Source: Papilionanthe hookeriana x Papilionanthe teres (lineage: Eukaryota; Streptophyta; Magnoliopsida; Asparagales; Orchidaceae). Taken from it: a stretch of 64,000 nt of DNA. Location of the stretch: assembly GCA_022702705.1 (NCBI GenBank), contig CM040434.1, positions 19,201,771 through 19,265,770 of the forward strand, read 5' to 3'. Of this stretch, positions 45,063 to 57,600 are shown in pieces. A model generated the notes under the pieces. It was not told the origin of the DNA. It did no database searches and worked only from the letters and a program-made list of their open reading frames with translations. Position 1 is the first letter of the stretch. Every line of letters begins with the position of its first letter. A program made the translations under genes and the position numbers.

Positions 45063-46818
45063 TGATCCCCCGACGAATATATGTGTACTAAAGATTTATA
45101 TATGAAGATTATGATTTTATAATACGGGATACAACGCAAGTATACATATTGTTTATCAAGTAATATATAACTTTCTGATTAAGCCCTGAGAAATCGAACC
45201 CACAGGGAAATATAAAAACTTTTTAAAGAAATTAGAAAATTATATTTTTACTTTTTAAATTACTTTTGAAAGTATATTTTGATTTATAAAGTTTGAAAAT
45301 TATTTTTTTTTATTTTTGATAAAAATCTAAGTAGGAAATGAAAATTATCAGAACTTTAAAACACTATATAAAACACAAGGAAATATAATATATTTTTTTC
45401 TCTTATAAAACAATAATAATTATGAAACTATTGTTGTGGAAGTATTTAAATGTGTTGTGACAAATAGGAGCAAATTTATTCTTTACCCTTACTTGGTTCT
45501 ATAAAGAACATTGGCTAATTTGAAATTCTTAAATTTTAAAAATGATTAGGTAGGTAAGATACCAGCTTTCACTCTAGAGTTCCTTCGATTCCCTCCACCT
45601 GAGGGCTAACTTCTCATAACAAAATTTAAAATATCAAACCAAATTAGGGGGCTTTAGCCTGTCACTCGAAAGACCTCTAATTTTACTCCCCATTAAAAAC
45701 ATATCTCCTAATATATTTGCATTCGATCATATGGACTACAATTCTCACCCATATAATTACATGTGATTTTTACCAACTGTTGTTTGAGACAATACTGCAT
45801 TGGATCTTACATAATCTCATAACAAATTTTAACATCTTAACTGACCAAATTAAGAAGTAAATTAAGTCCATGGAATTAAATATTTACAACTTATTCCAAC
45901 TACTTATAATTCCGCAATAATCCTACATAATTTAACAACTTCTTCATTTAAGAAGAAAAATATAAAGACAACTACTCAAATCTCATGGAGAAAATACAAT
46001 CACACATTGATTTGAAAATAAAAATCATAAAGAAAACACAACAAGAAAAACTAAATATAAAAATATAAGTAAACACTTATCTGAAAATCCTCTTTACAAA
46101 ACTCCGGAAGTTCCTTTGAAACTTGACTTTCCATAGAACAACACTACAGAGGTTGGTGCCCAACTCTGTTGACTCTAACTCTAACTTTAGACTTTAATAA
46201 AAACTAGATAAACAGATGAAAGAAAATTGGTGTAAAGAAAGTTTCACACCAACCCTTTCTCCTCTAAAACTAAACTAACTGACTATAAACAATAAAATAC
46301 TGAAAGTAAAACTAGAAAAGACTCTTGAAAACTAGAAGAGGACTCTGAAAAATTAGAAAAGACTCTTGAAAACTAGACTCTCTAAAAACTCATTACATGA
46401 CATAATTTTAATAATAATCCAAAAGGTGCCTTGGTGTCTCTTCAATTTGTGTCCCGATTCAATGTATCCACGAAAAGATGCATCATTTCATTCAAATTTG
46501 CTGCCCATGGGAAGTTAAGGAAGTCACCACCAAAAGTTGCTTCAAACACCCCTTGAAATTGGTGCCAAAAATGAAGAAAATTCAATTTTTAACTGTGGCG
46601 GCTAAGCGCCGACCAGGCGGGGCTTAGCCGCCAAAGTCCAATTTTTCATTTTGTCATTTTTTTGCTCTAAATTTGATCAAATTTTGCTTTATTCATCATA
46701 TTCACTCATTTTCATTATACCTGCAAGAAAAACACAAAATACCTTCCATTAAAGTGCAATATCATCAAAAATAGGTATAAAAATGTGCATAAAAACACAA
46801 TATATTTTAGGTGTATCA
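45063..46818 (-). repeat. Left LTR of element C (minus orientation)
   Basis: 1756 bp. The outer end starts TGATCCCCCGACGAAT, slightly shortened relative to the right copy; the inner end is GGTGTATCA at 46810-46818. It contains the ACGCAAGTATACATA block, the conserved block around 45470-45630 and the hairpin at 46596-46633. Ends and order mirror 60496-62281. Confidence 0.85.
46596..46633. other. GC-rich hairpin in left LTR of element C
   Basis: TGGCGGCTAAGCGCCG and the inverted CGGGGCTTAGCCGCCA, 16-base arms with one mismatch and a 6-base loop, in otherwise AT-rich LTR. Counterpart of 60683-60720. Confidence 0.75.
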
Positions 46819-46832
46819 AAATCCCCAAACTT
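46819..46832 (-). promoter_or_regulatory. Polypurine tract of left arm
   Basis: On the minus strand AAGTTTGGGGATTT lies directly before the LTR start, as in the right arm. It primes plus-strand synthesis. Confidence 0.7.
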
Positions 46833-48573
46833 AAAATGTTACTTGTCCTCAAGTGACTGTTAATCACATAGAAAATTTTAGCATGCAAATTATGTAATGA
46901 GTTTCTTAGGAAGGTAACAAAATTTTGTTCTAGAAATGGAATAGTCTAATTTAGAAAAAAATTTTAGTAATTAAGACCAACTTAAAGTTTAGAAAGTTCT
47001 TAGGTAAAGGATAATGTAAAATATAGGTTTCAATCTAATTCAAAAATACTTGTAGATTCTTCAAAATATAGGATTCACAAACTTATTTTTCTGACTTAAA
47101 AATCTTTATTTGAAAGTAATTTTACTTACTATATTATAACCTTAAGCTTTATATTTTCTTAGAACTTATATCTTATACTTTATGTATGGAACCAATTTTT
47201 GATTAGGCCCTTAAATCCTCAAGTTTTTCCTTCCTTTTTACATACTATTTTTCACTTTTTTCACTTTTTTCACTTTTTTCACTTTTTCTTTTTTCTTTTC
47301 TTTTTTTTTCTTCTTTTTTCTTTCTTTCTTTTTTTTATAAGGCAATGATTACTATATCTGGATAGGCCTTTAATGATTTTGAATTCCACCCTTGCATTTA
47401 AAATAAAGGTCTGATATACATCTTTCACATAAAAATCATAATAATAGTATTTGAAAATTACTCCTCAATAAAAGAAATTTAAGCTTTGAAGAATAAAAGT
47501 CAAATATTCTATTTATCCAAAAATACAACATTTCTTACTGAAAATAGTTGAACTATATTTAACATTTCATTACTAAGAAAATTTTAACTTTATGTTTTTC
47601 ATTATTACTATAAATTTTAACTAAATTCTCTTATTCATTTCTATATTCAAAATTTTGTTCCCTTGATATAACTTCATATACATAATTGTTTTCAATCAAA
47701 AATTAAATTAATATTAAGTATTCTTGAGAACAAATAAAATTTTAGGTTTTTTAAAAATTTTATGTTTTTAAAATTCCCCCCCAAAATTTAATTTTTAGTA
47801 AGGATAAAACATTTAAGCATAAGAAATGATACATAGATTAGAATTAAAAACTAACATAACATGCTTGAAGGAATCTTAATATCCAAAATATGCAAGTATA
47901 ACAATATAAAAACAAGAGTAAAAAGAAATCAAATTCAATTTTTTTAGTTTTTTCATTAAATAGAAATTTCAAACTTTCAAAGGACTTCTACAATAGTGGA
48001 GGTTTTCAAAGCAAATACACACCAACTGAAAATAACTGAAATCACACCATTACTAGATAACAAATGGTAGTAGTAGATTTTGAAAACTTTTAAACATGCA
48101 GTTTTTAAATAATATGTTTTAATAGTGTTCTATATTCTTCTAACAGTTTTGGAATTAAAGTACACATTATAAAAACTCTGACACAACATACACATTGAAA
48201 CATTTACTACTACACATATATCACACAAAACAACATAAAGAATATCAATCCAACAAAGATACATCTGAATATGCATGAAAAAATAATAGTCCAACTATAA
48301 TCAACATATTACTAGAGTTCACACCTCAAACACAATATCAAAATAAAACACAAGACATAACATACATCAGTACATCAACAAAAACTCAGTAACACATAAA
48401 AAAAAAATCCACTAATCATCCTCATCATCATCATCATCTTGCTTGTTCTAATCTCTGGATGACACATAAGGTATATAGAATGAATGAGGGGGCATCTCAG
48501 CACTCATATCACCTATAATCAATCTATCTAAATAATGCTGATAATTCTCCTCATATTCATCATGTTCTAGAAT
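46833..48573 (-). other. Left-arm non-coding 3' region of element C
   Basis: AT-rich with no ORF. A pyrimidine-rich stretch (47225-47330) holds repeated TTTTTTCAC units and corresponds to the purine-rich stretch at 60010-60090 of the right arm. A second tract-like word lies at 47770-47790. Confidence 0.7.
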
Positions 48574-49408
48574 TTATATTTTCATATTATCCATCTTACC
48601 ATCCATGTCTCTAATATGCTCACGAGTAAGACTCACCTTCTTCAAAATTTTTCTCAACAAACCAGTCTGTGAATCACTAGATGATGAAGCTCTCAAAGTA
48701 GTAGCACGAGAAGTAGAAGTAGCAGAAGCAGAAGCAGAAGCAGTAGAAACCCTACCAAATTCTCCTCTCCAGCCAAACACTGAATGTACATTGTAAGCTC
48801 CAACTTTTACACTGGTAATTGGTTTCAAAGGCTGAAGGACCTCTTTCCAAGTTTCAAATTTCACTCCAAATTACTCACATAATGAATGAATTAAGGAAAA
48901 AAAATCACATACCTGCAGTAGTGGTAGATTTGGCACAATTCAAAATATAATCATAAATGATTGCTCCAATATCTATAGGCTTCTCTTGCTGAATGCAATA
49001 GTTCAACACAGCTCTCTCCCTTATAACTTCACTAGTATGACTTGAAGGCAATAACTTAGATGCGATAAAATAATGCGATGCTTTAGAAGTGGCATTTAAC
49101 TTAGAGGCCTGAAAATTGACTCTTCTATCATTAGTGATCTTCCATAATCCTCTTCCATAAGTCAGAAATGTCATTATCTCTTCTAACTCTCCCTCAGTAG
49201 GATGATAGTTAGAATAAAAACAAAACATATCAGGAGGCAATCGATAAAAGGTATTGATTACCGCAGATGTAAAATGTACTTCTTGCCTTCTCACCGTCAC
49301 AAAGTTCTCTTCTACTGCAGGTAAGTTTGCAAAAAACTCTTTGACCACATAAACAACAATAACAACGGAGAAGCAACAATAATTCTCCCAATTCCTTCTA
49401 GCAATCAT
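48574..49408 (-). pseudogene. Envelope-position ORF, left arm of element C
   Basis: 49408-48905 (167 residues, ATG at 49406-49408) has RRNWENYCCFSVVIVVYVVK, VRRQEVHFTSAVINTFYRLP, EEIMTFLTYGRGLWKI, SKLLPSSHTSEVIRERAVLN and IDIGAIIYDYILNC, the putative plant transposon protein domain. After a frameshift in a T-run around 48895, 48864-48574 continues with a Ser/Thr/Ala-rich segment and KILKKVSLTREHIRDMDGKM, likely a short coiled coil. The function of this domain is not established. The N-terminal part lies beyond the palindrome centre and is missing. Confidence 0.75.
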
Positions 49409-49410
49409 CT

Positions 49411-49426
49411 CCTGGCTTACTAAACA
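49411..49426. other. Spacer at the centre of palindrome C
   Basis: CCTGGCTTACTAAACA separates imperfect inner arms (GCAATCATCT / AGATCATTTC), which continue into perfect 20-base arms at 49381-49400 and 49437-49456. Confidence 0.8.
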
Positions 49427-49436
49427 AGATCATTTC

Positions 49437-50298
49437 TAGAAGGAATTGGGAGAATTTCTATTGGTTCTCCGCTATTGCTGTTGTTTCTGTGGTCAGAGAG
49501 TTTTATGCAAATTTATCTACAGCAGAAGAGAACTTTGTGATGGTGAGAAGGCAAGAAATACATTTTACATCTGCGGTAATCAATACCTTCTATCGACTGC
49601 CTCCTGATATGTTTTGTTTTTATTCAAACTATCATCATAATGAGGGAGAATTATATGAGATAATGACATTTCTGACTGATGGAAGAGGATTATGAAAGAT
49701 CACTAATGATAGAAGAGTCAATTTTCAGGCCTCTAAGTTAAATGCCACTTCTAAAGCATGACATTATTTTATCTCATCTAAGCTGTTGCCTTCAAGCCAT
49801 ACTAGTGAAGTTACAAGGGAGAGAGCTGTGTTGAACTATTGCATTCAACAAGAGAAGCCCATAGATATTGGAGCAATCATTTATGATTATATTTTGAATT
49901 GTGCCAGATCTACCACAACTGCAGGTATGAGATTTCCTTCCTTGATTCATTTATTATGTGAGCGATCTGGAGTGAAATTTGAAACTTGGTAAGAGGTCCT
50001 TTAGCCTTTGAAACCAATTACCAGTGTAAATGTTGGAGCTTACACTGTACATTCAGAGTTTGGATGGAGAGAAGGATTTGGTAGGGCTTCTACTGCTTCT
50101 GCTTCTCCTTCTGCTGCTTCTACTTCTCGTGCTACTACTTCGAGAGCTTCCTCATCTAGTAATTCACAGACTGGTTTGTTCAGAAAGATTTTGAAGAAGG
50201 TGAGTCTTACTCGTGAGCATATTAGAGACATGGATGGTAAGATGGATAATATGGAAAGATATATTGTAAAACATGATGAGTATGAGGAGAATTATTAA
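49437..50298 (+). pseudogene. Envelope-position ORF, right arm of element C
   Basis: Inverted copy of the left-arm ORF. 49489-49695 reads MVREFYANLSTAEENFVMVR and YRLPPDMFCFYSNYH. In-frame stops follow GRGL (49693-49695) and SKA. 49786-49992 reads SSHTSEVTRERAVLNYCIQQ, DYILNCARSTTTAGMRFPSL and HLLCERSGVKFETW. 50008-50298 reads the Ser/Thr/Ala-rich part and KILKKVSLTREHIRDMDGKM. It keeps FPSLIHLLCERSGV, which the left arm lost through a frameshift. Same family, independently broken. Confidence 0.75.
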
Positions 50299-50528
50299 CA
50301 ATATTTGGATAGATTGATTAGAGGTGATATGAGTACTGAGATACCCCTCACCCATTCTATATACCTTATGTGTCATCCAGAGATTGGAACGAGCAAGATG
50401 ATGATAATGATGAGGATGATTAGTTGATTTTTTTTATGTGTTACTGAGTTTTTGTTGATTTACTGATGTATGTTATGTCTTTTGTTTTATTTTGATATTG
50501 TGTTTGTGGTGTGAAATCTGGTAATATG
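50299..50528 (+). other. Right-arm 3' region of element C before the element A insertion
   Basis: Inverted counterpart of about 48300-48573, with TATACCTTATGTGTCATCCA and GATGATGATAATGATGAGGA words. It is interrupted after GTAATATG at 50528 and resumes at 59037. Confidence 0.8.
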
Positions 50529-52314
50529 TGAACCAAGGAAAAAAGGTTAAGATTTTCATGCCTATTTTATACTAATTTTGATGATATTGCACTTTAAAGA
50601 AGGGTATTTTTGGTGTTATTCTACAGGTATAAAGATTTAAGGACCAAAGAGCGAAAATATGCAAAAAGGAGCGAATTTGGAGCAAAAAGGACCAAATTAT
50701 GCAAATTTAACCTAGGGAGCCAACGACGAGGACGATGGCTCGGACGGCGTGATTTTCCCAAGAGTTCAGAATTAATTCCAAGGAAGGTCGCCGACGGCGG
50801 ACATCGAGGCTGCCGACGGTGGGGCCTATTAAAAAGCACTGTTTCTAGTAAGCCGCCGACGGCGAGCTCAAGGCCGCCGATGGCAGGATCGACGGTTCTT
50901 TTCAAAAATACATCGAATGTGGACGATTTTTGAAGGGGTGCGTGCAAAACCCTTAGAGACTCTTCTACAACTTAAAAAAACCAATTTAGGCCGAAAAAGT
51001 GGTCTCCTATGTGTTTACTAGTGAGTCCAAATTGTCCAAAAGAGTCAATTAGTGAGAAATTAGTGTTGTTATTTAGTGAGTAGTGAGTTCAAATAAAGAT
51101 TTTATGAGGAATTCTTCGAGGGATTGTAAGAGTGAAAGGAAAGTGAGAGATCTCTTTTGCATTATCGTTTCGAAGAAAAATTCTGCATTCTGTAAAGAAA
51201 GGAAGAGATTCAGAACAACTTCAAGGAGTTTGCTTGGGGAGGAATTTAAGATTAGTTGTATTAATTTACATTAGTTTGTAGAACTTTACTTTATTATATG
51301 AAATCCAAATTTTATTGCATCATCTTCATGAATTCAGAGTAGTTGTTCTGTCTTTCTCCTTGTTTTGATGTTTTTGTGAAATGATTATATGCATTAGTCT
51401 ATCAAATCTATTATAAGAAATTGTGATGATATTATAACTAAACTTACTTTACTGTACGAATTGGCCATTGGTATTGTTAAAATCTGTGAAGAATTCTTAA
51501 GATCTGATCGTGGGCTAGGAATTCTTAACTAGTATGTATCACATTTCTCGTTGAAAGGTAGATGGGTAAATCCTTGAAAGGAGAAGTGCAAATAAATAGG
51601 GAAATAATATTAACCGGGCGTAGAATTGGAGATTTTAGAGTGACAGACTAAAATCCTCAATTCAGTCCTATTGTTTGGGTACTGAGGCGTAGATTGTTAG
51701 CCCTCATGCGAGGGGAACGTGGGAGCTTCGAACTGAGAGCCGGTATCCTCCCTGTCTAGCCGCAGATTCAGTAACCAAACATAGGATTAGTTAATGTTCT
51801 TTATACTTGGACCAAAGGGTAAAGAATAGGTATGCTCCTATTTGGCACAACACATATAAAACTAATTCTAATTATCACTTGACTTAAATATGTTAACAAA
51901 GGAGAACGATTCTTGCTATTATATATTTGAACTTAACTTTAGTAGTATTAGTAAATTTTTAGTAAAACTAGTTTAAATATAAATTTCATATTGTTGTCGA
52001 TTGTGTATTAGTGACAGATAGGCAATTCAATTTAGTTGTGATTTTGAATTGATTTATATAAACCTAATCCATAGGCTTTAATATATTCTCTGTGGATCGA
52101 TATCTAGGACTCCATTAGAGCCTTGTATTACTTGAGCGATACGTATACTTACTTTTAAAGGTAACTCTGTGATTAAAAGATTATAATATTTTATTGTTAC
52201 TAAAATTAAAATTACATTCCAAATCAAGTTTTTGGCACTGTTGCTAAGGATTTATATCTTCTAGTAGTTGTGTCGAATTCTTACTTTTTTAAGTATATTT
52301 AAAATCGCGGTTCA
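50529..52314 (+). repeat. 5' LTR of element A
   Basis: 1786 bp from TGAACCAAGG to GCGGTTCA. It contains the acceptor-like TTATTCTACAG near the start, GC-rich GCCGACGGCGG words (50720-50890), the conserved block around 51690-51850, the near-terminal ATACGTATACTTAC and an internal decayed primer-site copy at 52222-52250. Confidence 0.88.
52222..52250 (+). repeat. Decayed primer-site copy inside element A LTR
   Basis: ATCAAGTTTTTGGCACTGTT lies about 95 bases before the true junction TTCAAGTTTTTGGTGCC. It is repeated in the 3' LTR remnant at about 58945. Confidence 0.7.
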
Positions 52315-52320
52315 AGTTTT

Positions 52321-52338
52321 TGGTGCCTTTGCCGGGGA
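52321..52338 (+). promoter_or_regulatory. Primer binding site of element A, tRNA-Asp type
   Basis: TGGTGCCTTTGCCGGGGA, two differences from the perfect tRNA-Asp complement seen in element D, six bases after the LTR end. Confidence 0.82.
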
Positions 52339-52462
52339 ATACTGTATTTGTTATAAGAATATAACATAAAAAGAATAACAAAAAATTTAGGATTGTTAGA
52401 AAACCTTTATAGAATTGCAATTTATTTAGTTAACTGTTTAGCTGTGTATTGATTTTGATTGT

Positions 52463-53402
52463 ATGCGCAAATTTGGTTCTGAAAATTTTATACCTTACGA
52501 TTCGGAATTAGAACACACTGTTAGGAGAATTAGAAAACTAAGAAAAGAACTTATAAATTCTGAAATAATGGAAAACAATGTAAATAACCAAAGAATAGAA
52601 AATGAACATCAATCTGGACCATTAAGAGATTACGCTAACCATACATTACATAAAATTCACTTAACTATTCAAAATTTTGATGTAGCTGCTAATTCATTTG
52701 AGCTTAAACCTGCAATTATCCAAAGGGTACAAAATAATAAATTTGGTAGAACTTCAAATAAAGATCCTAATTTACATCTAGCAAGTTTCTTAGAACTTTA
52801 AGCTACTTTTAAGTACGACAGAGTGTCTGATGATGCTATCAGGCTTAGACTCTTTTCTTTTTCACTAAGAGAAGGCTAAGGCTTATTTAAATTTATTAGC
52901 ACCTGAATCTATTAGAAATTGGGGAGAACTTTCAAAAAAATTCATATTGAAATATTTTCCACCATCTAAGACTGCTAAGCTTAGAAACGATATCACATCT
53001 TTCAGTCAGTATGAGGGAGAATCGATATATGAATCTTGGGAAAGATTTAAAGAACTTCTTAAGAAATGTCCACATCATGCTTTATCAGATTGGTTAATTA
53101 TTCAAACATTTTATAATGGATTAGTAGGATCTCTTAGATCTATAATTGACGCTACTGCTGGTGGATCACTAATGTCTAAACCTTTGGAAGAAGCCGATGC
53201 GTTAATAGAAGAAATGGCTACCAATAATTTTCAATGGCCTGCTGAAAGGCTAAATCTTAAGAGAGTAGCCAATATTCATGATTCTAATGCTTTAACTATG
53301 ATAGTTTCTCAAATTTATGCTCTTTCAAAGAAAATAGATCAATACAAAATGAATCGTTCTCAAACACCTCCAGTGTTAGAAGAAAAATCATTAGGACAAT
53401 TC
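52463..53402 (+). pseudogene. Gag of element A, N-terminal part, truncated
   Basis: 52463-52801 (112 residues) starts MRKFGSENFIPYDSELEHTV, close to the gag start of element D. 52802-52946 continues in another frame (IRLRLFSFSLRE). 52947-53402 holds the gag core (YFPPSKTAKLRNDITSFSQY, ESIYESWERFKELLKKCPHH, LIIQTFYNGLVGSLRSIIDA). It stops abruptly at 53402, where the E-type LTR fragment begins, so the C-terminal part is lost. The core is the usual Retrotrans_gag fold that assembles the particle. Confidence 0.85.
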
Positions 53403-56400
53403 ACCATGGCATGAGACTATAGGGCTTTTGAAGCCTCTGATCTTGGAAACATTCACTGAATTTTTCAAGGTCAGAGGCCATCTCTGTGAAAAGTTATTAA
53501 TTTTTCAAGTTCATGTCACTATTTTAGGTATTTTAATTCCAATAATTAACATGTTGTAAAATAAATTCTAGAAAAATTTGGTGATGTTTCTTAGGACCAG
53601 GGGGCCCTATGAAAAATATATTTTGAATTAATTCATTCATAATAACCCTAATTGGCCTAAACTCCCAAAATTGAATTTGAATTAATTAGGGTTAACCACA
53701 CACCAAATTGACTTGAAAACAATTCTCCATTGTTCTTTAGGGTCAGAGGAACCTTACATAAAATTTTGAAGTCAATTGGACTAGATTAAACCCACCAAAT
53801 GGATTGATTAAACTTCATAAGCAAAATGGAACTTTAAAAATTCATAACTCCAAAAATACTTTTAAAAAATTCACAAAAATGGTTTTGGAGCTTCTCTGAT
53901 ATCAGGAGAGTTCAGGAAAATTAAAAATGGAATTTTCTAAAAAAGTTGATTTTTCACGATATTTTAATATTTTAATAATTAAAAATAATAAAAATCACAA
54001 AAATATTAAAAATCATAAAAATGTCACATTTTGACTCCTAATCACTTAGGAACAAACCAAATATTTTTCCTAAGTCCCAGGATAAGACATTGAATTTTAA
54101 AGGCTTAATGTAATTTTTAATATTAAAAAATGAATTTTCAACCTTTTTCACTAAAATAATTTTAATAAATCAGAGAAAAATTAGAAAATTATAAAATTTC
54201 TTTCTCTGGACTCCTTGAGGTCAGAGAAATTTAAGAAAAATATAAAATCTATTTTTCAATTTTTATTTTATTTTAAAATTATTTAATAATCTAAAACTCA
54301 AAATAATTATAATAAATAAAATATAATTAAAAAAATCACAAAAATTGGTCTAAGTAGTTCTCTGGTCATTAGAAACATCCCATAATTTTCTTAAGGACAA
54401 AAAATTTACCTTGGTCATGTTGTTGAATTTTCTTTGAAAACCCCTATTTTCTACTAAAAATAATTATATAAATAAATTAAATTTAGAAAAATCACATTTT
54501 TCTCCTCTAATGTCTTCATTGACATGTGAGTGAGGTGACATAAAAATTTCAAATTTATTTGAGCTCAATTTAGTGAGTTATGAAATAAATAAGCCTAAAA
54601 GGACATAAAGGTACTTAAGAATTTTAACCCTTAATTAAAACTTTAGGTTTAATCAAAATAGAGGGTAAAATATTTAATTTTAATTTTCTCTTGGATGATT
54701 GAAACTTATAGAAATTAAAAGGGTAGAAACTCATTAAACACTTTGAAAATATCAAAATGAAACTCTAATTAATTAAATAATTTAAATTTTGGAAAGAATA
54801 TATTTAAAATTTGGATTATTAAAATAGGGATATTATTAAGAGGATATTTATTCTTTAATTTAAAAATCTCTAAATAAGTCACTTCAATAATATTTAGTTC
54901 TTAATTAAAAATTAAAATAATAATCCAAACTAAATAAATTAAAAATAAAAAGAAGATAACCCTTAAATAAATTAAAGCTTAAAATGTTAAATGGTCCAAT
55001 AATTAAAATCAAATTTAAAATCTTGGAGTTAAATTAAATTAAATTAAATTAAGTCAAGTCAAAGTTTAAATTAAATTAAATTATCACCTTAACAATTAAA
55101 TTAAATTAAATTTAAAATATTGAAACTAAAATTAAATTAAATTAAAATTAAATTTAAACTAAAATTAAATTGAATTAAAATTAAATTAAATTAAAATTAA
55201 ATTAAAATTAAATTAAAACTAAAATTAAATTAAATTAAATTATAATTAAATTAAAAATTAAATTAAATTAAATGAAATGAAATTAAATTAAATTAAATTA
55301 AAATTAAATAAAATTAAATTAAACTAAATTAAAATCACTTAATAACAAACCTAAATAAAATCATTAAAAGTTAAATCAAAACATATCAATAATTTCAACA
55401 CCTCTTTCTATCTATGTAAATTTAAAATATAAACATCAATCTGACATACTAAGATAATTGAAAGTGTAAAGATTTAAATTAAATCTAAAATAATTTTAAC
55501 ACTATTCCAAACTTAAAATTATTAATTAAAACCTCATAATTAAATTAAATCACTTTAAATCATTAACTCAAACTTTAAATTAAGAATGATTAAAATTCTC
55601 AACAACCCAACTTGCCCTTAAAGGCTTCAATTATTATAACTCTTAAATAAAGTATTAAATGAGATGCCACTTCATTCATCAGGTAATCAAATACCCAAGT
55701 TCACTGAGGAGGAGATAAAGTTTAACTAAACTCCTGGATGATTAATTCACCTGTGCAACTAAATTTACTTGGACTCAAAATAATCCCAGAGGTATTGAAA
55801 AAATGTTTAGGACTCGTCCTAAGAACTTCCTCAATATGACGGGATGTTTTAGAAGAAAAATTAAATTTAATTGTTCTTTGATGAAGAAAATCATCCTTAA
55901 ACCAAACCAAAAACCTAGACGTCATAGGAGATGACTAGTTATAGGATTAGGAATTCAGTACACAACCAAAACCCTTCCCTTAACTTTACCTAGGTATCTG
56001 TTGAAATATTTAAATGCCTTAACATGTGTATTAAGTACAGCTTGGGATGACGGGAAGACCCTCCAGGTACGCTTTTATTTTATTGCAATTTACTTCATTG
56101 CAATTTACTTACATGCATTGCGCTTTACTTTTCTTGCATGATAAATAAGACTGTTGCATGAAAAACAAAACCTTTAGGATAGTCCCTAAACTGAAACCAA
56201 AACTAAATTAAAAATCATTGCAAGATAAAATTCACCGCCACAACATTCCAAAATATAAAACAACTCAAAATTTAATCACAAAAAGAACAACAAAACTACA
56301 ATTGTAACTAAACTAAAACGTCTCGTTGAATGATCGGGAATACCACGGATGATATAACCCACGTGTTGCTAACGGGATTTCCTACGGTTTAAATGAAAGT

Positions 56401-57600
56401 GTGGAACCTATTCAGTTGAGTTTAGCAAATTCATCTGGACTAAGTGAATTCGATGAAAATAATGGTGTCGGGATGACGGAACCGTGGGATCTTAATCGGT
56501 TATGTTTAAACAACTTTAAGATTTGTTTTAATTAAAATATTAAAGACACTTAGATTTTAAGATTTTCTCTAAACCAAAACACTTCTCTCATCTCCCGATT
56601 TATGACTTCTAAAACTAAACCTCTACAACAACAAGGAGCTTGGAGCATGGTGGGCAGCACGGCCATCGTCATCAGCAAAACTCGAATCTACTTCAGCAAA
56701 ACCTTTCTTATTTTTAAATGAACAAGCCATAGGACTTCGAGGTAGTTTGCCTAGTGCAACATAAAGCCTCAACTTTTCGTTAGGCATTTGCATAATCATG
56801 TTATGCAAATTAAGCCCTAACCAGTCTTAGGACTCCGAGGTAGTCGTTTGGCACGACATAAACCCTCACATCTTCGAGGCTATTTGTGTGATTATATCAT
56901 AAAAATATAAGACTTAAATTAATTAAAATTGATAAGATTGAAAAATTAAATAAATTCCCAAATTAAAGCCAAACAATAGGATAGTTTGGGAAGTTGTCAA
57001 GATTCTTCTTGGATCCTCAGCTTCTCCTACTTCTCTTCCTTTGGATTCTTAAAATAAACTGTTCTGAATTTGAGCTAATCCCTTTTGAAATTTCCAAAAT
57101 CCAATTGTTTGAAAACCTTAAACTTTGAAATTCTTGAGAGCAAAACTAATGATCATTATCGAGAGTTTTCTTATCATTTAAGATGTAATTAACTATAGGC
57201 GCTTGCCCTTATAGAGAACTTTAAGAACCCAGGTAAAATAAACCCTGTTTAATTTCTTTATATTAAATAGGGGAACTTGTCGGCTTATAAAATTGGTTCG
57301 CATACCAAACTGATGTCACAAATCTTCTAGTTTATTTAATCGAGTCCCATCGTCAAGCAGTGTGTTTTTTCTTCGAGATAGATACACAGTTTGTGATGTG
57401 GTGCTCGTTTATATAAACTATTTGAGATGTGAGATCGGTTTGATTTCATATCTTAAAATTTTCAAACTTAAAATTATTTTCAAAATTAAATGCTACTTTC
57501 CAAAAAATATATATTTAAATTAAATTTAAAATCTAAAATTTGCCGACAATTTCTGTAGGCGACCCCCTTTTCAAAACACATAACCTAAAAATATGCCGAC
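53403..57600 (+). repeat. Truncated E-type giant LTR inside element A
   Basis: Colinear with the last 4 kb of the E LTRs (about 15905-19940), from TTCACCATGGCATGAGAC to the exact end ATGCCGACA at 57600, including the ATTAA repeat zone (about 55020-55330). It is clearly more diverged from both E LTRs than they are from each other, so it comes from another, older member. Its 5' part is missing. Confidence 0.88.

Noticed and set aside
50610..50947. Frames of 107-108 residues on both strands in the LTR of element A
   Set aside because: They run through the GC-rich words on both strands and are not retained in elements D or C.
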